From the NCBI RefSeq assembly GCF_000403455.2, contig NZ_KE159720.1, positions 1 to 64,000 of the forward strand: a DNA stretch of 64,000 nucleotides. The letters run 5' to 3'. The notes under the pieces are model-generated. The model made no database searches. It was given only the letters and a program-made list of their open reading frames with translations, and was not told where the DNA came from. Within the stretch, counting starts at the first letter, position 1, and the number at the start of each line of letters is the position of its first letter. Of the stretch, positions 1 to 8,279 are shown piece by piece. The translations under genes were made by a program, and so were the position numbers. The stretch is from Dorea sp. 5-2 (GTDB lineage: Bacteria > Bacillota > Clostridia > Lachnospirales > Lachnospiraceae).

Positions 1-156
1 GGGAAATACACGGAACGCGCCGTCAGGGCAGAGATCACATTCATCCTGGAGGGGCATACAGGGTTGAAAGAGGGTTACTGCATCTTAGGGATAGAAGTGC
101 TGACAGACTGGTATTACGCAAATGCAGGGGACAGGCAGCAGGATGGGAAAGGATAA
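1..156 (+). CDS. Partial phage protein of unknown function (C-terminal 51 residues)
   Basis: The reading frame is open from the first base and stops with TAA at 154-156. The visible tail contains an aromatic stretch (LTDWYYANAGD) and ends in polar residues. I do not recognise the family. It lies just upstream of small cysteine-rich phage proteins, so it probably belongs to the end of the early or middle region. The start is outside the window. Confidence 0.5.
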   Translation, partial: GKYTERAVRAEITFILEGHTGLKEGYCILGIEVLTDWYYANAGDRQQDGKG

Positions 157-178
157 TGGATATGGAGGTAAAAAAGAT

Positions 179-436
179 ATGAAGATTACATCATCAAGAA
201 GGCTTTCGGTCTGCAGGTATTGTGGACGAAAGATCATATGGATACAGACAAAAGCAGGGAGGAATATGCCTTGTGATCCGGAGTTGATTTGTTACAGGAT
301 ACCGGAAGATGGGAAAGGGTCAGAGAGGATTGTGACGGTGAACGGGGAAGTGGTATCTGCAGACCGGGTATATGGCAGGGAAGGGAATCTGTTAGGATAT
401 GTACCGCACTTTGCGACATGCGGGAAGAAAAGGTAA
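179..436 (+). CDS. Small phage protein with CxxC zinc-binding pattern
   Basis: This is an 85-residue protein. The start at 179 is preferred over upstream in-frame ATGs (122, 143) because GGAGG lies about 10 bases before it at 164-168, and the upstream starts would overlap the previous gene. A CRYCG motif near the N-terminus, a central Cys in NMPCDPE and a C-terminal Cys in HFATCGKK could together hold one zinc ion. Similar short CxxCG proteins are common in Firmicute prophages between replication and packaging genes. The function is unknown. Confidence 0.6.
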   Translation: MKITSSRRLSVCRYCGRKIIWIQTKAGRNMPCDPELICYRIPEDGKGSERIVTVNGEVVSADRVYGREGNLLGYVPHFATCGKKR

Positions 437-528
437 AAGTTTGTGGGGGAATAAAAGTAACAGTAGAATTCCGGAAATTGTAAAAATATAGTAGATGGAA
501 TTTTGCGGGGATAAGTAAGGAGAAAAAT

Positions 529-789
529 ATGAGTGAATGGAAAAAAAGGGAAAGAAAATTAATTATACCAGGAATGGATGAAACATTATTAAGAAAGGTA
601 GAGTGCAAAGTATGTGGAAATAAGTTTATACCTAAAAAAGAAAATAAATATGTAGTTAAGGATAGACTGCTGAGCGGAGGTGTGCAAGGTGCCCTCAACG
701 GTAATGGGGAACCAAAACAATATGATGCATTTGATTGTGATGTATGCGGCTGTCAAATAATTGCAAAGGAAAGATTAAAGGAGGTGTGA
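529..789 (+). CDS. Small phage zinc-finger-like protein
   Basis: This is an 86-residue protein with two CxxC pairs (CKVCGNKF near residue 26 and CDVCGCQ near residue 70), a classic four-cysteine zinc ribbon layout. A ribosome binding site (AAGGAG) lies 6-8 bases before the ATG. It is very lysine-rich at the N-terminus. The gene is followed after 3 bases by another cysteine-rich small gene, so the two are likely co-translated. A nucleic-acid-binding role is plausible, but no specific function can be assigned. Confidence 0.6.
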   Translation: MSEWKKRERKLIIPGMDETLLRKVECKVCGNKFIPKKENKYVVKDRLLSGGVQGALNGNGEPKQYDAFDCDVCGCQIIAKERLKEV

Positions 790-792
790 CAG

Positions 793-963
793 ATGGCAGC
801 AGGCAGTATAGATGAAGTGATCAGAGAAATCCTTCGTGACATGGATGCGGTAGCAGATGTACCGTGTGCGAATAAATACTGTGGAGATTGCGATGGGAAA
901 TGCGCAAGAAAATGGTGCGGAGGATATAAGCCAGGAAGCAGCAAAGCAAGGGAAAGTTTGTAA
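793..963 (+). CDS. Very small cysteine-rich phage protein
   Basis: This is a 56-residue protein starting 3 bases after the previous stop, with GGAGGTG at about 780-786 as its ribosome binding site. Five cysteines fall in the second half (PCANKYC, GDC, GKC, KWCGG), spaced to suggest metal binding. The N-terminal half is a predicted amphipathic helix (DEVIREILRDM). I do not recognise the family. Its tight spacing with the upstream zinc-ribbon gene is the main argument that it is real. Confidence 0.5.
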   Translation: MAAGSIDEVIREILRDMDAVADVPCANKYCGDCDGKCARKWCGGYKPGSSKARESL

Positions 964-1022
964 AAGCCGAAGGCAGCAGTCAATAGGAAATTCAAAAGTA
1001 TAAGAAGGAAATCAGGGAGGGA

Positions 1023-1439
1023 ATGCGGGTGCCGGATGTAAGACCGATAAATAAAAAGAAATATGAGATTAGCAAGCATCGCTTTCTGGAGCTCTATCAT
1101 TATTGTATGCAGTACGGTGAATGGATAGATGAACTGAACGGCATGACAGATACGGTGAAGGGAATGGCAAATACAGAAGGGCCTCGAAGCGGTGGAGAAC
1201 CGGGAAGTGCAACGGAACGCTTGGTAATCCGGAGAATGAAGCTTCAGGAGAAATGCGAGGCCATAGAGCAGACGGCGATAGAAGCAGACCCAGAACTGTA
1301 TTCGTACATCATTGAGGGAGTAACGACCGAGTATGCAACGTACAAATACCTGAAACAGGTGAAAGATATTCCATGTGGAAAGGATATGTATTATGACCGA
1401 AGGAGAAGATTCTACTGGTTGTTGTCACAAAGAATTTAA
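1023..1439 (+). CDS. ArpU/RinA-like late-gene transcription regulator (phage)
   Basis: This is a 138-residue charged, helical protein immediately upstream of the packaging genes. Its features match the loose ArpU/RinA/DUF1492-type group: an N-terminal helix, a central region with RRMKLQEKCEAIEQ, then a C-terminal block ending in YYDRRRRFYWLLS, a pattern I associate with sigma-region-4-like phage regulators in clostridia. Proteins in this position activate transcription of packaging, head, tail and lysis genes. The assignment rests on position and motif memory, not on a search. The ATG at 1023 follows AGGGAGGG at a good distance. Confidence 0.55.
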   Translation: MRVPDVRPINKKKYEISKHRFLELYHYCMQYGEWIDELNGMTDTVKGMANTEGPRSGGEPGSATERLVIRRMKLQEKCEAIEQTAIEADPELYSYIIEGVTTEYATYKYLKQVKDIPCGKDMYYDRRRRFYWLLSQRI

Positions 1440-1547
1440 AAATATTTTAAAAGAGCCGTAATCACAGGACAAAATTATGTGGTATTATGATATCGTCGAA
1501 AAAAACAAAAGAAAAACAAAGAACAAAGATAAGCCGCAAGAAGATAC

Positions 1548-1608
1548 AAAAGAAGAAGAGACAGAGAGGGGCAGCAGTCATGAATGGCGGGCTGTCTCTT
1601 CTTCTTTT
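1548..1608 (+). terminator. Perfect 17-bp inverted repeat, likely intrinsic terminator
   Basis: Positions 1548-1564 and 1592-1608 are exact reverse complements, with a 27-base loop. The right arm ends in TTTT. It lies between the late regulator and the HNH gene. It could stop early transcription or be an anti-termination target at the start of the late operon. Confidence 0.6.
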
Positions 1609-1622
1609 GATGGGGTGATGAG

Positions 1623-1922
1623 ATGGATTACCATGGAAGCCGATGGAAGAAGAAGCGCAAGAAGATATTGAGGTTAGATGGTTATGTGTGCAGGGTTGCG
1701 AAGATGTACGGGAGGACAGAAGAAGCGAACACGGTACATCATATATATCCGGCTGATGAATATCCTGAGTATGCATGGTGTGACTGGAATCTGATCAGCG
1801 TATCAAGTGCAAGCCATAATAAGCTTGAGAACCGCCTGACAGGAGAACTGACAGCGTTAGGGAGACAGTTGATGCAGATGACAAAGCCGGGGGTAGACTG
1901 GAGGAGAAAACAAAAAAAGTAG
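1623..1922 (+). CDS. Phage HNH endonuclease
   Basis: This is a 99-residue protein with the HNH core. A Cys after the basic N-terminus (GYVCRV) and the VHHIYP motif near residue 40 supply the first His. The CDWNLISVSSASHNKLENR block supplies the Asn and final His. HNH proteins next to the terminase are part of the DNA-packaging machinery in HK97-like phages and stimulate terminase cleavage at cos (known for HK97 gp74 and relatives). The start follows GGGGTGATGAG. The highly basic N-terminus (WKKKRKK) suits DNA contact. Confidence 0.88.
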   Translation: MDYHGSRWKKKRKKILRLDGYVCRVAKMYGRTEEANTVHHIYPADEYPEYAWCDWNLISVSSASHNKLENRLTGELTALGRQLMQMTKPGVDWRRKQKK

Positions 1923-2043
1923 AAGCGTAAAGGTGGATGGAGATGCCCCCCTGCCTGAGGGAAAAATAAATCCGGACGGGTCTACTGGTGGGGGGTAGGT
2001 GTTTCCATATCTGAGCATTTTTTGAAAAAGGGGGGATAGGGGT

Positions 2044-2430
2044 TTGGAAAGTGCAAAAAGCAGAAAGATAAAGATAACAAAGGCATATAACAAAACCATA
2101 GAAAATATGCAGGTACTTGGAACATACAAGCCTGAATTTGAAGCCCCGGTAAGAAGATATGCAGAGATGCGGATACAGTATGATATTTTAAATGAAAAGT
2201 GGTATGAAGAAGGATGTAAGATAACAGAAGAATATACGAATAAGTCTGGCGCGAAGAACAGAAGGAAGACAGCGCTCTATCTGTCGTTAGAAACGATGCG
2301 CAGGGAATTGATTGAGTTGGAAAATATATTCGGCCTGACACCGAAGGGGTTAAGGGCGATCAGAGCGAAGGGACTGGAACCGAAAAAGAAGAGCGCGCTG
2401 GATAAGGCATTGGAGAACATGAGTGGCTAG
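2044..2430 (+). CDS. Phage terminase small subunit, P27 family
   Basis: This 128-residue protein recognises phage DNA at the packaging site and recruits the large subunit. It has the P27-type layout: an N-terminal segment LGTYKPEFEAPVRRYAEM, a helical centre, and a C-terminal block RRELIELENIFGLTPKGLRAI followed by a lysine-rich tail. The most likely start is TTG at 2044, 7 bases after GGGGGGAT; no ATG fits better before the conserved region. It overlaps the large subunit gene by 8 bases, indicating translational coupling. Confidence 0.8.
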   Translation: MESAKSRKIKITKAYNKTIENMQVLGTYKPEFEAPVRRYAEMRIQYDILNEKWYEEGCKITEEYTNKSGAKNRRKTALYLSLETMRRELIELENIFGLTPKGLRAIRAKGLEPKKKSALDKALENMSG

Positions 2431-4171
2431 ATATAAGAATTGGGATGATGTGTTCGGATATGTGGATGGGATATTAAGCGGGGAGATTGTGGCGAACAAT
2501 TACAGGGTAAAAGCATGTGAACGTTTTAAGCGGGACCTGGAGAACAAAGATTATGATTTTAACCCCGCAGATGCGGAATTCTGCATCGGAATCATTGAAA
2601 ATACAATATGTCACCAACAAGGTGAGAAAAAGGACGGAACTTCATTGCGCGGGACTCCGTTTTTTTTAATGCCCTTCCACAAATTCATTATATACAATCT
2701 GTTAGGGTTCAAGCTGAGCGGCACAAAGATTAATCGGTTCCATGAAGCGCTGATCTTCATACCAAGAAAAAATGTAAAGACCTCTTTTGCAGGCGCCCTG
2801 GCATATTCCCTGGGTTTGTTCTACCGGATGTCAGGATCAAAAATCTATGTTGTGGCAGCGGCGTTAAAACAGACTTTGGAAACATTCGACTTTGTAAAAT
2901 ATAATATCCGGAACATGGGGGAAGAGGATGAGGACGGCGGTCATTTCCACATCATAGATAATAATAACGAACATTCTATCAGTGCAGAGATCGGCGGTGG
3001 GTTTATCGAGTTGAATGCCCTGGCGGCAAATCCCGATGCGCAGGATTCATTTAACTGCAATATTGCTATTGCGGATGAAATGCACGCATTTAAAAAGCCG
3101 AAACAATACAATCTTTTTAAAGAGGCAATGAAAGCGTATACCAATAAATTGATGATAGGCATCTCTACGGCGGGCGATGATCCCAACAGTTTCCTGGCAA
3201 AGAGGGTCAAATACTGCAAGAAGGTACTGGATGGAGAGATCCGGGATGAACAATATTTTGTATTTATCTGTGAAGCGGATCCGGTGAAGGGGGGAGAAGG
3301 GGAAGAATACATAGACTATACGGATCCGGTGACGCATGAGAAAGCGAACCCGGCATACGGAGAGTCGATAAGACCCGAAGACCTGATGAATGATTCACAG
3401 CAGGCGCAGAACGATCCACAGCAAAGAAAAGATTTCTTTGAAAAATCATTAAATGTATTTACGAGTTCAATTAAGACATATTTCGACATGGAGAAAGTAA
3501 GGAGTTCGGATGAAAAATATAACTGGACGATAGAAGAATTGGCAAAATTGCCTGTACAGTGGTATGGAGGTGCGGATCTGTCGAAAAGGAATGACCTGAC
3601 AGGCACGGCGATCCATGGGCGGTACAAAGATGTTGATATTGCGATTACGCACGGCTATATCCCGATAGCAGTTGCATATAAGAAAGCAGATGAAGACAAC
3701 ATACCTTTCTTCTGGTGGGAAGAGATGGGATGGCTTACGATGTGTAATTCAGAGGTAATCGATTATGAAGAGCCGGTAAAGTGGTTTGCTTCCATGAGAA
3801 AGCTAGGCTTCCGGATTAAGTGGGTCGGGTATGACAGGCGGTATTCCAGGGAATTTGTGCTGAAAATGAAGAAGGCAGGATTCAAAGTGCGTGACCAGTC
3901 ACAACGATATGTTGAGAAAACCGAAGCGTTCAGGGAGATTGAGAACAAGATCACAGAACAAAAATATTACTATTGTCACAGCAAGGCGGCGGAGTATTGT
4001 ATTGAAAATGTGAAAGCGATAGAAGATTCGGACGATTTTATAAGGTTTGAAAAAGTTGAGCCTACAATGCGTATAGATCTGTTTGATGCAGATGTGATTG
4101 CGGCAAAGCAGATGATGAAAGATATGGAAAAATCGCAAAAAGCAAGCCAATGGTTTGGGGAGGGATCATGA
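2423..4171 (+). CDS. Phage terminase large subunit (ATPase-nuclease)
   Basis: This 582-residue packaging motor protein has an N-terminal ATPase with a deviant Walker A (PRKNVKTS, residues about 114-121) and Walker B (IADEMHAF, D218/E219). The C-terminal RNase H-like nuclease includes GADLSKRNDLTG (D385) and a terminal FDADVIAAK (D555, D557). It cuts concatemeric phage DNA and drives it into the prohead through the portal. The start is GTG at 2423 inside the end of the small subunit gene. The stop overlaps the portal ATG as ATGA. Length and motifs are complete. Confidence 0.95.
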   Translation: MARYKNWDDVFGYVDGILSGEIVANNYRVKACERFKRDLENKDYDFNPADAEFCIGIIENTICHQQGEKKDGTSLRGTPFFLMPFHKFIIYNLLGFKLSGTKINRFHEALIFIPRKNVKTSFAGALAYSLGLFYRMSGSKIYVVAAALKQTLETFDFVKYNIRNMGEEDEDGGHFHIIDNNNEHSISAEIGGGFIELNALAANPDAQDSFNCNIAIADEMHAFKKPKQYNLFKEAMKAYTNKLMIGISTAGDDPNSFLAKRVKYCKKVLDGEIRDEQYFVFICEADPVKGGEGEEYIDYTDPVTHEKANPAYGESIRPEDLMNDSQQAQNDPQQRKDFFEKSLNVFTSSIKTYFDMEKVRSSDEKYNWTIEELAKLPVQWYGGADLSKRNDLTGTAIHGRYKDVDIAITHGYIPIAVAYKKADEDNIPFFWWEEMGWLTMCNSEVIDYEEPVKWFASMRKLGFRIKWVGYDRRYSREFVLKMKKAGFKVRDQSQRYVEKTEAFREIENKITEQKYYYCHSKAAEYCIENVKAIEDSDDFIRFEKVEPTMRIDLFDADVIAAKQMMKDMEKSQKASQWFGEGS

Positions 4172-5358
4172 GTAAGAAGAAAAAGAAAGTAAGAGCAGAA
4201 CCTAAGAAGAGGACAAGCGGGGCGTTCCTGTGCGATATGGGGAATTATGAGATGTTATGCGGGAGTGGGTATACGAGATTATCGGAAAATCCGGAGATCA
4301 TGTCGGCAGTCAATAAGATAGCTGATCTGATCTCGAACATGACGATCCAACTTTTTGAGAATACAGATCATGGAGATGTAAGGATAAAGAACGCACTGTC
4401 GAGGAAGGTTGATATTGAACCGAACCGGTATATGACGCGGAAGACATTCATGTCCGTGCTTGTAAGGACTCTGTTACTGGAGGGGAAAGGGAATGTGGTT
4501 ATCGTACCTGTCACAAAGGGCGGTCTGATAGATGATCTGGTAATTATGCCACCTGGGACGGTTTCTTTCATCCAGGAGGGATACGGATATCAAGCAATGG
4601 TAAATGGCATCGTGTATGGCCCAGAGGATATTGTACATATTGCGCTGAATCCGGATCCCTATTATCCGTGGAAGGGAACTGGTTATCAGGTAGCATTAAA
4701 GGATGTTGCGAAGACGTTGAAACAAGCGATGAAGACGAAGGATGGATTCATGGAATCCAAGTGGCATCCATCTGTTATTGTAAAAGTTGATGGATTAACG
4801 GATGAATTCTCCAGTAAAGAAGGAAGAAGAAAACTTTTGGAAGATTATCTTGAGACGTCAGGTGCGGGAGAACCGTGGATGATACCTGCAGAACAGTTTG
4901 CCATTGATCAGATTCGCCCGTTATCCCTGACAGACATTGCGCTTCCGGAATCCGTAAAGTTGGATAAAAGGACGGTATCTGCTATATTGGACGTTCCTTC
5001 TTTCGTAGTGGGGGAAGGAACATATAATGAGACGGAGTGGAATAACTTCATAAACACCAGGGTTAGGGGAATCTGTACTGCAATTGAGCAGGCTTTCACC
5101 AGACAATTGCTGTTAAGCCCTAACATGTACTTTAAATTTTCCGTAAGGTCTGTGTATGCATACGATATAGAGAAATTAAGCAGGGTTGGGGATGATAATT
5201 ATACACGTGGGATCATGACAGGGAATGAGGTACGGGATTGGCTTGGAATGTCACCAAGAGAAGGACTGGATGAACTGGTTATACTTGAGAATTTCATCCC
5301 GAAGGGAATGATTGGCGACCAGAAAAAGCTGAATCAAGGAGATGAGGGAGGTGAGTGA
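4168..5358 (+). CDS. Phage portal protein, HK97 family
   Basis: This 396-residue protein forms the dodecameric portal at the capsid vertex. Characteristic segments are NPEIMSAVNKIADLISNM near the N-terminus, the central LLLEGKGNVVIVP strand, the DIVHIALNPDPYYPWKGTGY region, and C-terminal LDVPSFVVGEGTYNETEWNNF. The start at 4168 (ATGA overlap with the terminase stop) is preferred over 4150 because GGGGAGGG precedes it. A lysine-rich N-terminus (MSKKKKKVRAEPKK) is typical of the family. It is followed by the protease gene after 4 bases. Confidence 0.93.
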   Translation: MSKKKKKVRAEPKKRTSGAFLCDMGNYEMLCGSGYTRLSENPEIMSAVNKIADLISNMTIQLFENTDHGDVRIKNALSRKVDIEPNRYMTRKTFMSVLVRTLLLEGKGNVVIVPVTKGGLIDDLVIMPPGTVSFIQEGYGYQAMVNGIVYGPEDIVHIALNPDPYYPWKGTGYQVALKDVAKTLKQAMKTKDGFMESKWHPSVIVKVDGLTDEFSSKEGRRKLLEDYLETSGAGEPWMIPAEQFAIDQIRPLSLTDIALPESVKLDKRTVSAILDVPSFVVGEGTYNETEWNNFINTRVRGICTAIEQAFTRQLLLSPNMYFKFSVRSVYAYDIEKLSRVGDDNYTRGIMTGNEVRDWLGMSPREGLDELVILENFIPKGMIGDQKKLNQGDEGGE

Positions 5359-5362
5359 GAAG

Positions 5363-5932
5363 ATGGGAAGAGATAAAAGACAGGTACGGGGGACACCGTC
5401 AAAATTCGAAACACGGGATGAAGCAGAAAAAAGCTATATAAGCGGATACTTCGCCGTATTTAATTCGGAATATGAATTATGGCAGGGAGCGGTAGAAAAT
5501 ATAGCGGATACCGCGTTCGAAGGCGCCTTATCGGATGATATCCGCTGTCTTATTAATCACGAGACCAGGCTTGTCCTTGGAAGGACCAAAGCGGGAACCT
5601 TGTCCTTGAAGACAGACAGCCGGGGACTGTGGGGAGAAGTAGAGATTAACCGTAATGATCAGGATGCGTTGAATCTATATGAAAGGGTGAAACGCGGGGA
5701 TGTGGACCAGTGCAGCTTCGGATTTGACATACTGGACGAAGAATTTGAAGATCTTGGAGACTGTGTACGTTGGACAATAAAGAAGGTAAAGCTCTATGAA
5801 GTCTCTGTGGTCACTTTCCCGGCTTATGAGGACACAGGTGTTACGGCACGCAAGGATGACCTGGAAGAGATAAAGAAGCGGAAGCATGAAGAATGGAAAA
5901 GCAGGATGCTTAGAAAAGTGAAGGGAGAATAA
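5363..5932 (+). CDS. HK97-family prohead maturation protease
   Basis: This 189-residue serine protease of the herpesvirus-assemblin fold processes the scaffold part of the capsid protein during maturation. The catalytic His is in INHE (H66) and the nucleophile Ser in QCSFGF (S118); the family fold signatures KLYEVSVVTFPAYEDTGVTARK follow. The start at 5363 has GGGAGGTGAG about 8 bases upstream; an in-frame ATG at 5342 overlaps the portal gene and has no comparable site. The gene lies between portal and capsid, the standard order. Confidence 0.93.
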   Translation: MGRDKRQVRGTPSKFETRDEAEKSYISGYFAVFNSEYELWQGAVENIADTAFEGALSDDIRCLINHETRLVLGRTKAGTLSLKTDSRGLWGEVEINRNDQDALNLYERVKRGDVDQCSFGFDILDEEFEDLGDCVRWTIKKVKLYEVSVVTFPAYEDTGVTARKDDLEEIKKRKHEEWKSRMLRKVKGE

Positions 5933-5937
5933 GAAGG

Positions 5938-7311
5938 ATGGCGTTAAAAGCATTATTGTTGAGGAACAAACTGGAAGTAAGCAGGAAGAGAATGAAAGAA
6001 CTAAGGGGAAAGGATGCCGAGTTCCAGACACGTGAGTCGGAGATTGAAGCTGCAATATCTGAGATGACGGAGGAGACGCCCGATGAAGACCGGGAAGCGG
6101 TTGAAGAGCAGGCGGAAGAATTCGAAGCGGAAAAAGAAGCGCATGAAGAAGAGAAGAATAATCTGGAATCAGAGATTGAAAAGTTGGAGAAAGAAATCGA
6201 AGATGAAGAGAAAAGAAGCCGGAAAGCTGCGAAGAATGAAGAGAGGAAGGGCAAAGAAGTAAAGATGGAAAACAGGGCTAGATTTTTTGGAATGAATATG
6301 CAGGAACGGGATGCTTTTTTTGAAAGGGAAGATGTGAAGAACTTTTTAAGCGAAGTCAGGACATGCATCAAGGAGAAGCGTGCGCTTACGAATGCGGGAT
6401 TGACTATCCCGGAGGTTATGTTGGAGCTGCTTAAGCAGAAAGCGGAAGAAACATCGAAACTGATCGGTAAGGTATCGAAGCGCCCTGTTGCCGGGACAGC
6501 AAGACAGCGGATCATGGGATCCATCCCGGAAGCAATCTGGACGGAGATGTGTGCAAAACTGAATGAGATGGATCTTTCTTTCAACGATGCGGAGGTTGAT
6601 GGATATAAGGTTGGCGGTTTTTTTGGTATTTGCAATGCAATCCTGGAAGACAATGATGTAAATCTTGCTTCCGAGATTATCAATGCGTTAGGGAAATCAA
6701 TCGGTAAAGCATTAGATAAAGCAATAGTATATGGGAAAGGCACGAAGATGCCGTTAGGATTTGTAACAAGACTGGCACAGACAATAAAGCCAGATAATTA
6801 CCTGCAGACGGCAAGGGAATGGAAAGATCTGAGTACAACGAATATTCTTACAGGATCAGGAGCGACGGGAATGAATCTATTCAAGGAAATCGTGACGAAT
6901 ACAGGGGTAATCGAAAACGATTATTCGGAGAGCGGTTTGGTGTGGCTTATGAATAAGAAGACGCATATGAAGTTGATGGTCCAGTCTATGGATAAGAACA
7001 TGAATGCGGCGATCGTTGCAGGAATCGGAACTCAGATGCCGATTGTGGGAGGGGAAATCATTGAATTGAATTTCATTCCTGATGATAATATTGCATTCGG
7101 ATATCTTGACATGTATCTGCTTGCGGAACGTGCCGGCACAACGTTAGGACAGTCGGAACATGTGAGATTCCTGGAAGATCAGACTGTATTCAAGGGAACG
7201 GCGCGTTATGACGGTATGCCTGTGATTGCGGAGGCGTTTGGGCTTATGAGTATTACAGCGACGGCGCCGGAGACTACGGTGGATTTCCCAGAAGACAAGG
7301 CGAATGCGTAA
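5938..7311 (+). CDS. Major capsid protein, HK97 fold, with N-terminal scaffold domain
   Basis: This is a 457-residue protein. Residues about 3-112 are a highly charged coiled coil (delta domain) that acts as scaffold and is normally removed by the upstream protease. The HK97-fold core follows and includes NAGLTIPEVMLELLKQKAEE, IWTEMCAKLNEMDLSF, EIINALGKSIGKALDKAIVYGKG and C-terminal RYDGMPVIAEAFGLMSI. It forms the icosahedral shell. There is no separate scaffold gene, which fits the fused delta domain. The cleavage point near residue 100-115 is inferred from the end of the coiled coil. Confidence 0.93.
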   Translation: MALKALLLRNKLEVSRKRMKELRGKDAEFQTRESEIEAAISEMTEETPDEDREAVEEQAEEFEAEKEAHEEEKNNLESEIEKLEKEIEDEEKRSRKAAKNEERKGKEVKMENRARFFGMNMQERDAFFEREDVKNFLSEVRTCIKEKRALTNAGLTIPEVMLELLKQKAEETSKLIGKVSKRPVAGTARQRIMGSIPEAIWTEMCAKLNEMDLSFNDAEVDGYKVGGFFGICNAILEDNDVNLASEIINALGKSIGKALDKAIVYGKGTKMPLGFVTRLAQTIKPDNYLQTAREWKDLSTTNILTGSGATGMNLFKEIVTNTGVIENDYSESGLVWLMNKKTHMKLMVQSMDKNMNAAIVAGIGTQMPIVGGEIIELNFIPDDNIAFGYLDMYLLAERAGTTLGQSEHVRFLEDQTVFKGTARYDGMPVIAEAFGLMSITATAPETTVDFPEDKANA

Positions 7312-7332
7312 AAGAATAGGGTGTGAATCCGG

Positions 7333-7635
7333 ATGGATGATAAATTAAAGCTTACGATACTTAAAAAGGATCTGCAGATGGTTACGAATGCCAATGATGA
7401 GTATCTGAAGATATTGTTGGACCTGGCGAAGTCAAGGATGGCCCGGGAAGGAATTAAGATACCGGAGAATGGTGAAGATATTGAAACAGGGATGGCAGCA
7501 GTCCATTATGCTGCCTATCTTTACCGGAAGCGTGCCGGGACTGAGACAGGAATGCCGAGATACTTAAGATATGAATTAAATAATCTGTTATTCAGCCAGA
7601 AGGCAGGTGAAGCGGTGGTGAAAGATGACTCTTGA
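7333..7635 (+). CDS. Head-tail connector / adaptor (HK97 gp6-like)
   Basis: This 100-residue all-helical protein follows the capsid gene. The pattern ANDEYLKILLDLAKSRMAREGI, then HYAAYLYRKRAG and YLRYELNNLLFSQKAG, matches the short phage connector family that forms the ring below the portal. The next gene starts within its last 11 bases, so translation is coupled. Assignment relies on size, helical content and position. Confidence 0.7.
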   Translation: MDDKLKLTILKKDLQMVTNANDEYLKILLDLAKSRMAREGIKIPENGEDIETGMAAVHYAAYLYRKRAGTETGMPRYLRYELNNLLFSQKAGEAVVKDDS

Positions 7636-7972
7636 TGATGGAATCTTAAAGGTATATAGCGTGGAGAATGTGGCGGAGCCGGGAATGAAGCCGGTGTATG
7701 GGCTGAAATTCAAGAGCGAACATTTCTTTGCGTTTGAGACGGTTGGCATACAGCGGTATTATACGGCTATGCAGGCGAATAGTAAGGTCACCGATCTGGT
7801 GCGTATATGGGAAGACAGAGAGGTGACGGGGAAAGATATCTGTATATTGGAGGATAAGAGACAGTATGAGTGTAGTTTTGTCCAACATATGAAGGATGAA
7901 GAGGGATTGAGAATCACCAAGATTACATTGGAAAGGCTAGAGAAAGAGTATGTTGTTCCAGAAGATATGTAA
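7625..7972 (+). CDS. Head closure / head-tail joining protein
   Basis: This 115-residue protein is mostly beta, with short strands such as VYSVENVAEPGMKPVYGLKFKSEHFFAFETVG and a phrase RYYTAMQANSKVTDLVRIW that I associate with head-completion (stopper) proteins of Firmicute siphoviruses. It overlaps both neighbours (11 and 23 bases), as connector genes usually do. It probably seals the portal channel after packaging and docks the tail. No catalytic motif is visible. Confidence 0.6.
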   Translation: MTLDDGILKVYSVENVAEPGMKPVYGLKFKSEHFFAFETVGIQRYYTAMQANSKVTDLVRIWEDREVTGKDICILEDKRQYECSFVQHMKDEEGLRITKITLERLEKEYVVPEDM

Positions 7973-8279
7973 GGTTCGCGACGCGCTTCTGGCGGTTACG
8001 GATAATGTAGGGCACTACGAAGCGTTGAACGCGGAGGACAGATATATTGTGTGGGCGGAGGATAGGGAAGCGGAATCTGTCCATGCGGATAACAGGAAGG
8101 CGATCCAGGCGATCCAGGGAACTGTTGATTATTTCACAAAAACAGATGGTGACGAAAGGGTGGATGAAATCCAGAAGGCGCTGAGAGATGCGGAAGGCGT
8201 CGCGTATCAGTTGAATTCTGTGCAGCATGAAGAAGAAACGGGTTTTATACATTATGAGTGGCTGTGGGAGGTTTCGTGA
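7950..8279 (+). CDS. Phage neck/tail terminator-type protein
   Basis: This 109-residue protein has alternating strands and helices: DALLAVTDNVGHYEA, RYIVWAEDREAESVHADNRKAIQ, then GTVDYFTKTDGDERVDEIQKAL and IHYEWLWEVS. The central RYIVWAE...ADN(R/K) pattern is frequent in tail-terminator/neck proteins next to HK97 gp10-like genes. It overlaps the previous gene by 23 bases and the next start by 1 base (TGATG). The role in closing the tail tube is inferred. Confidence 0.55.
   Translation: MLFQKICKVRDALLAVTDNVGHYEALNAEDRYIVWAEDREAESVHADNRKAIQAIQGTVDYFTKTDGDERVDEIQKALRDAEGVAYQLNSVQHEEETGFIHYEWLWEVS

Noticed and set aside
1477..1671. 64-residue frame before the HNH gene
   Set aside because: It contains the 17-bp hairpin and overlaps the HNH gene by 49 bases; the protein is a run of Lys and Glu without family or ribosome binding site.
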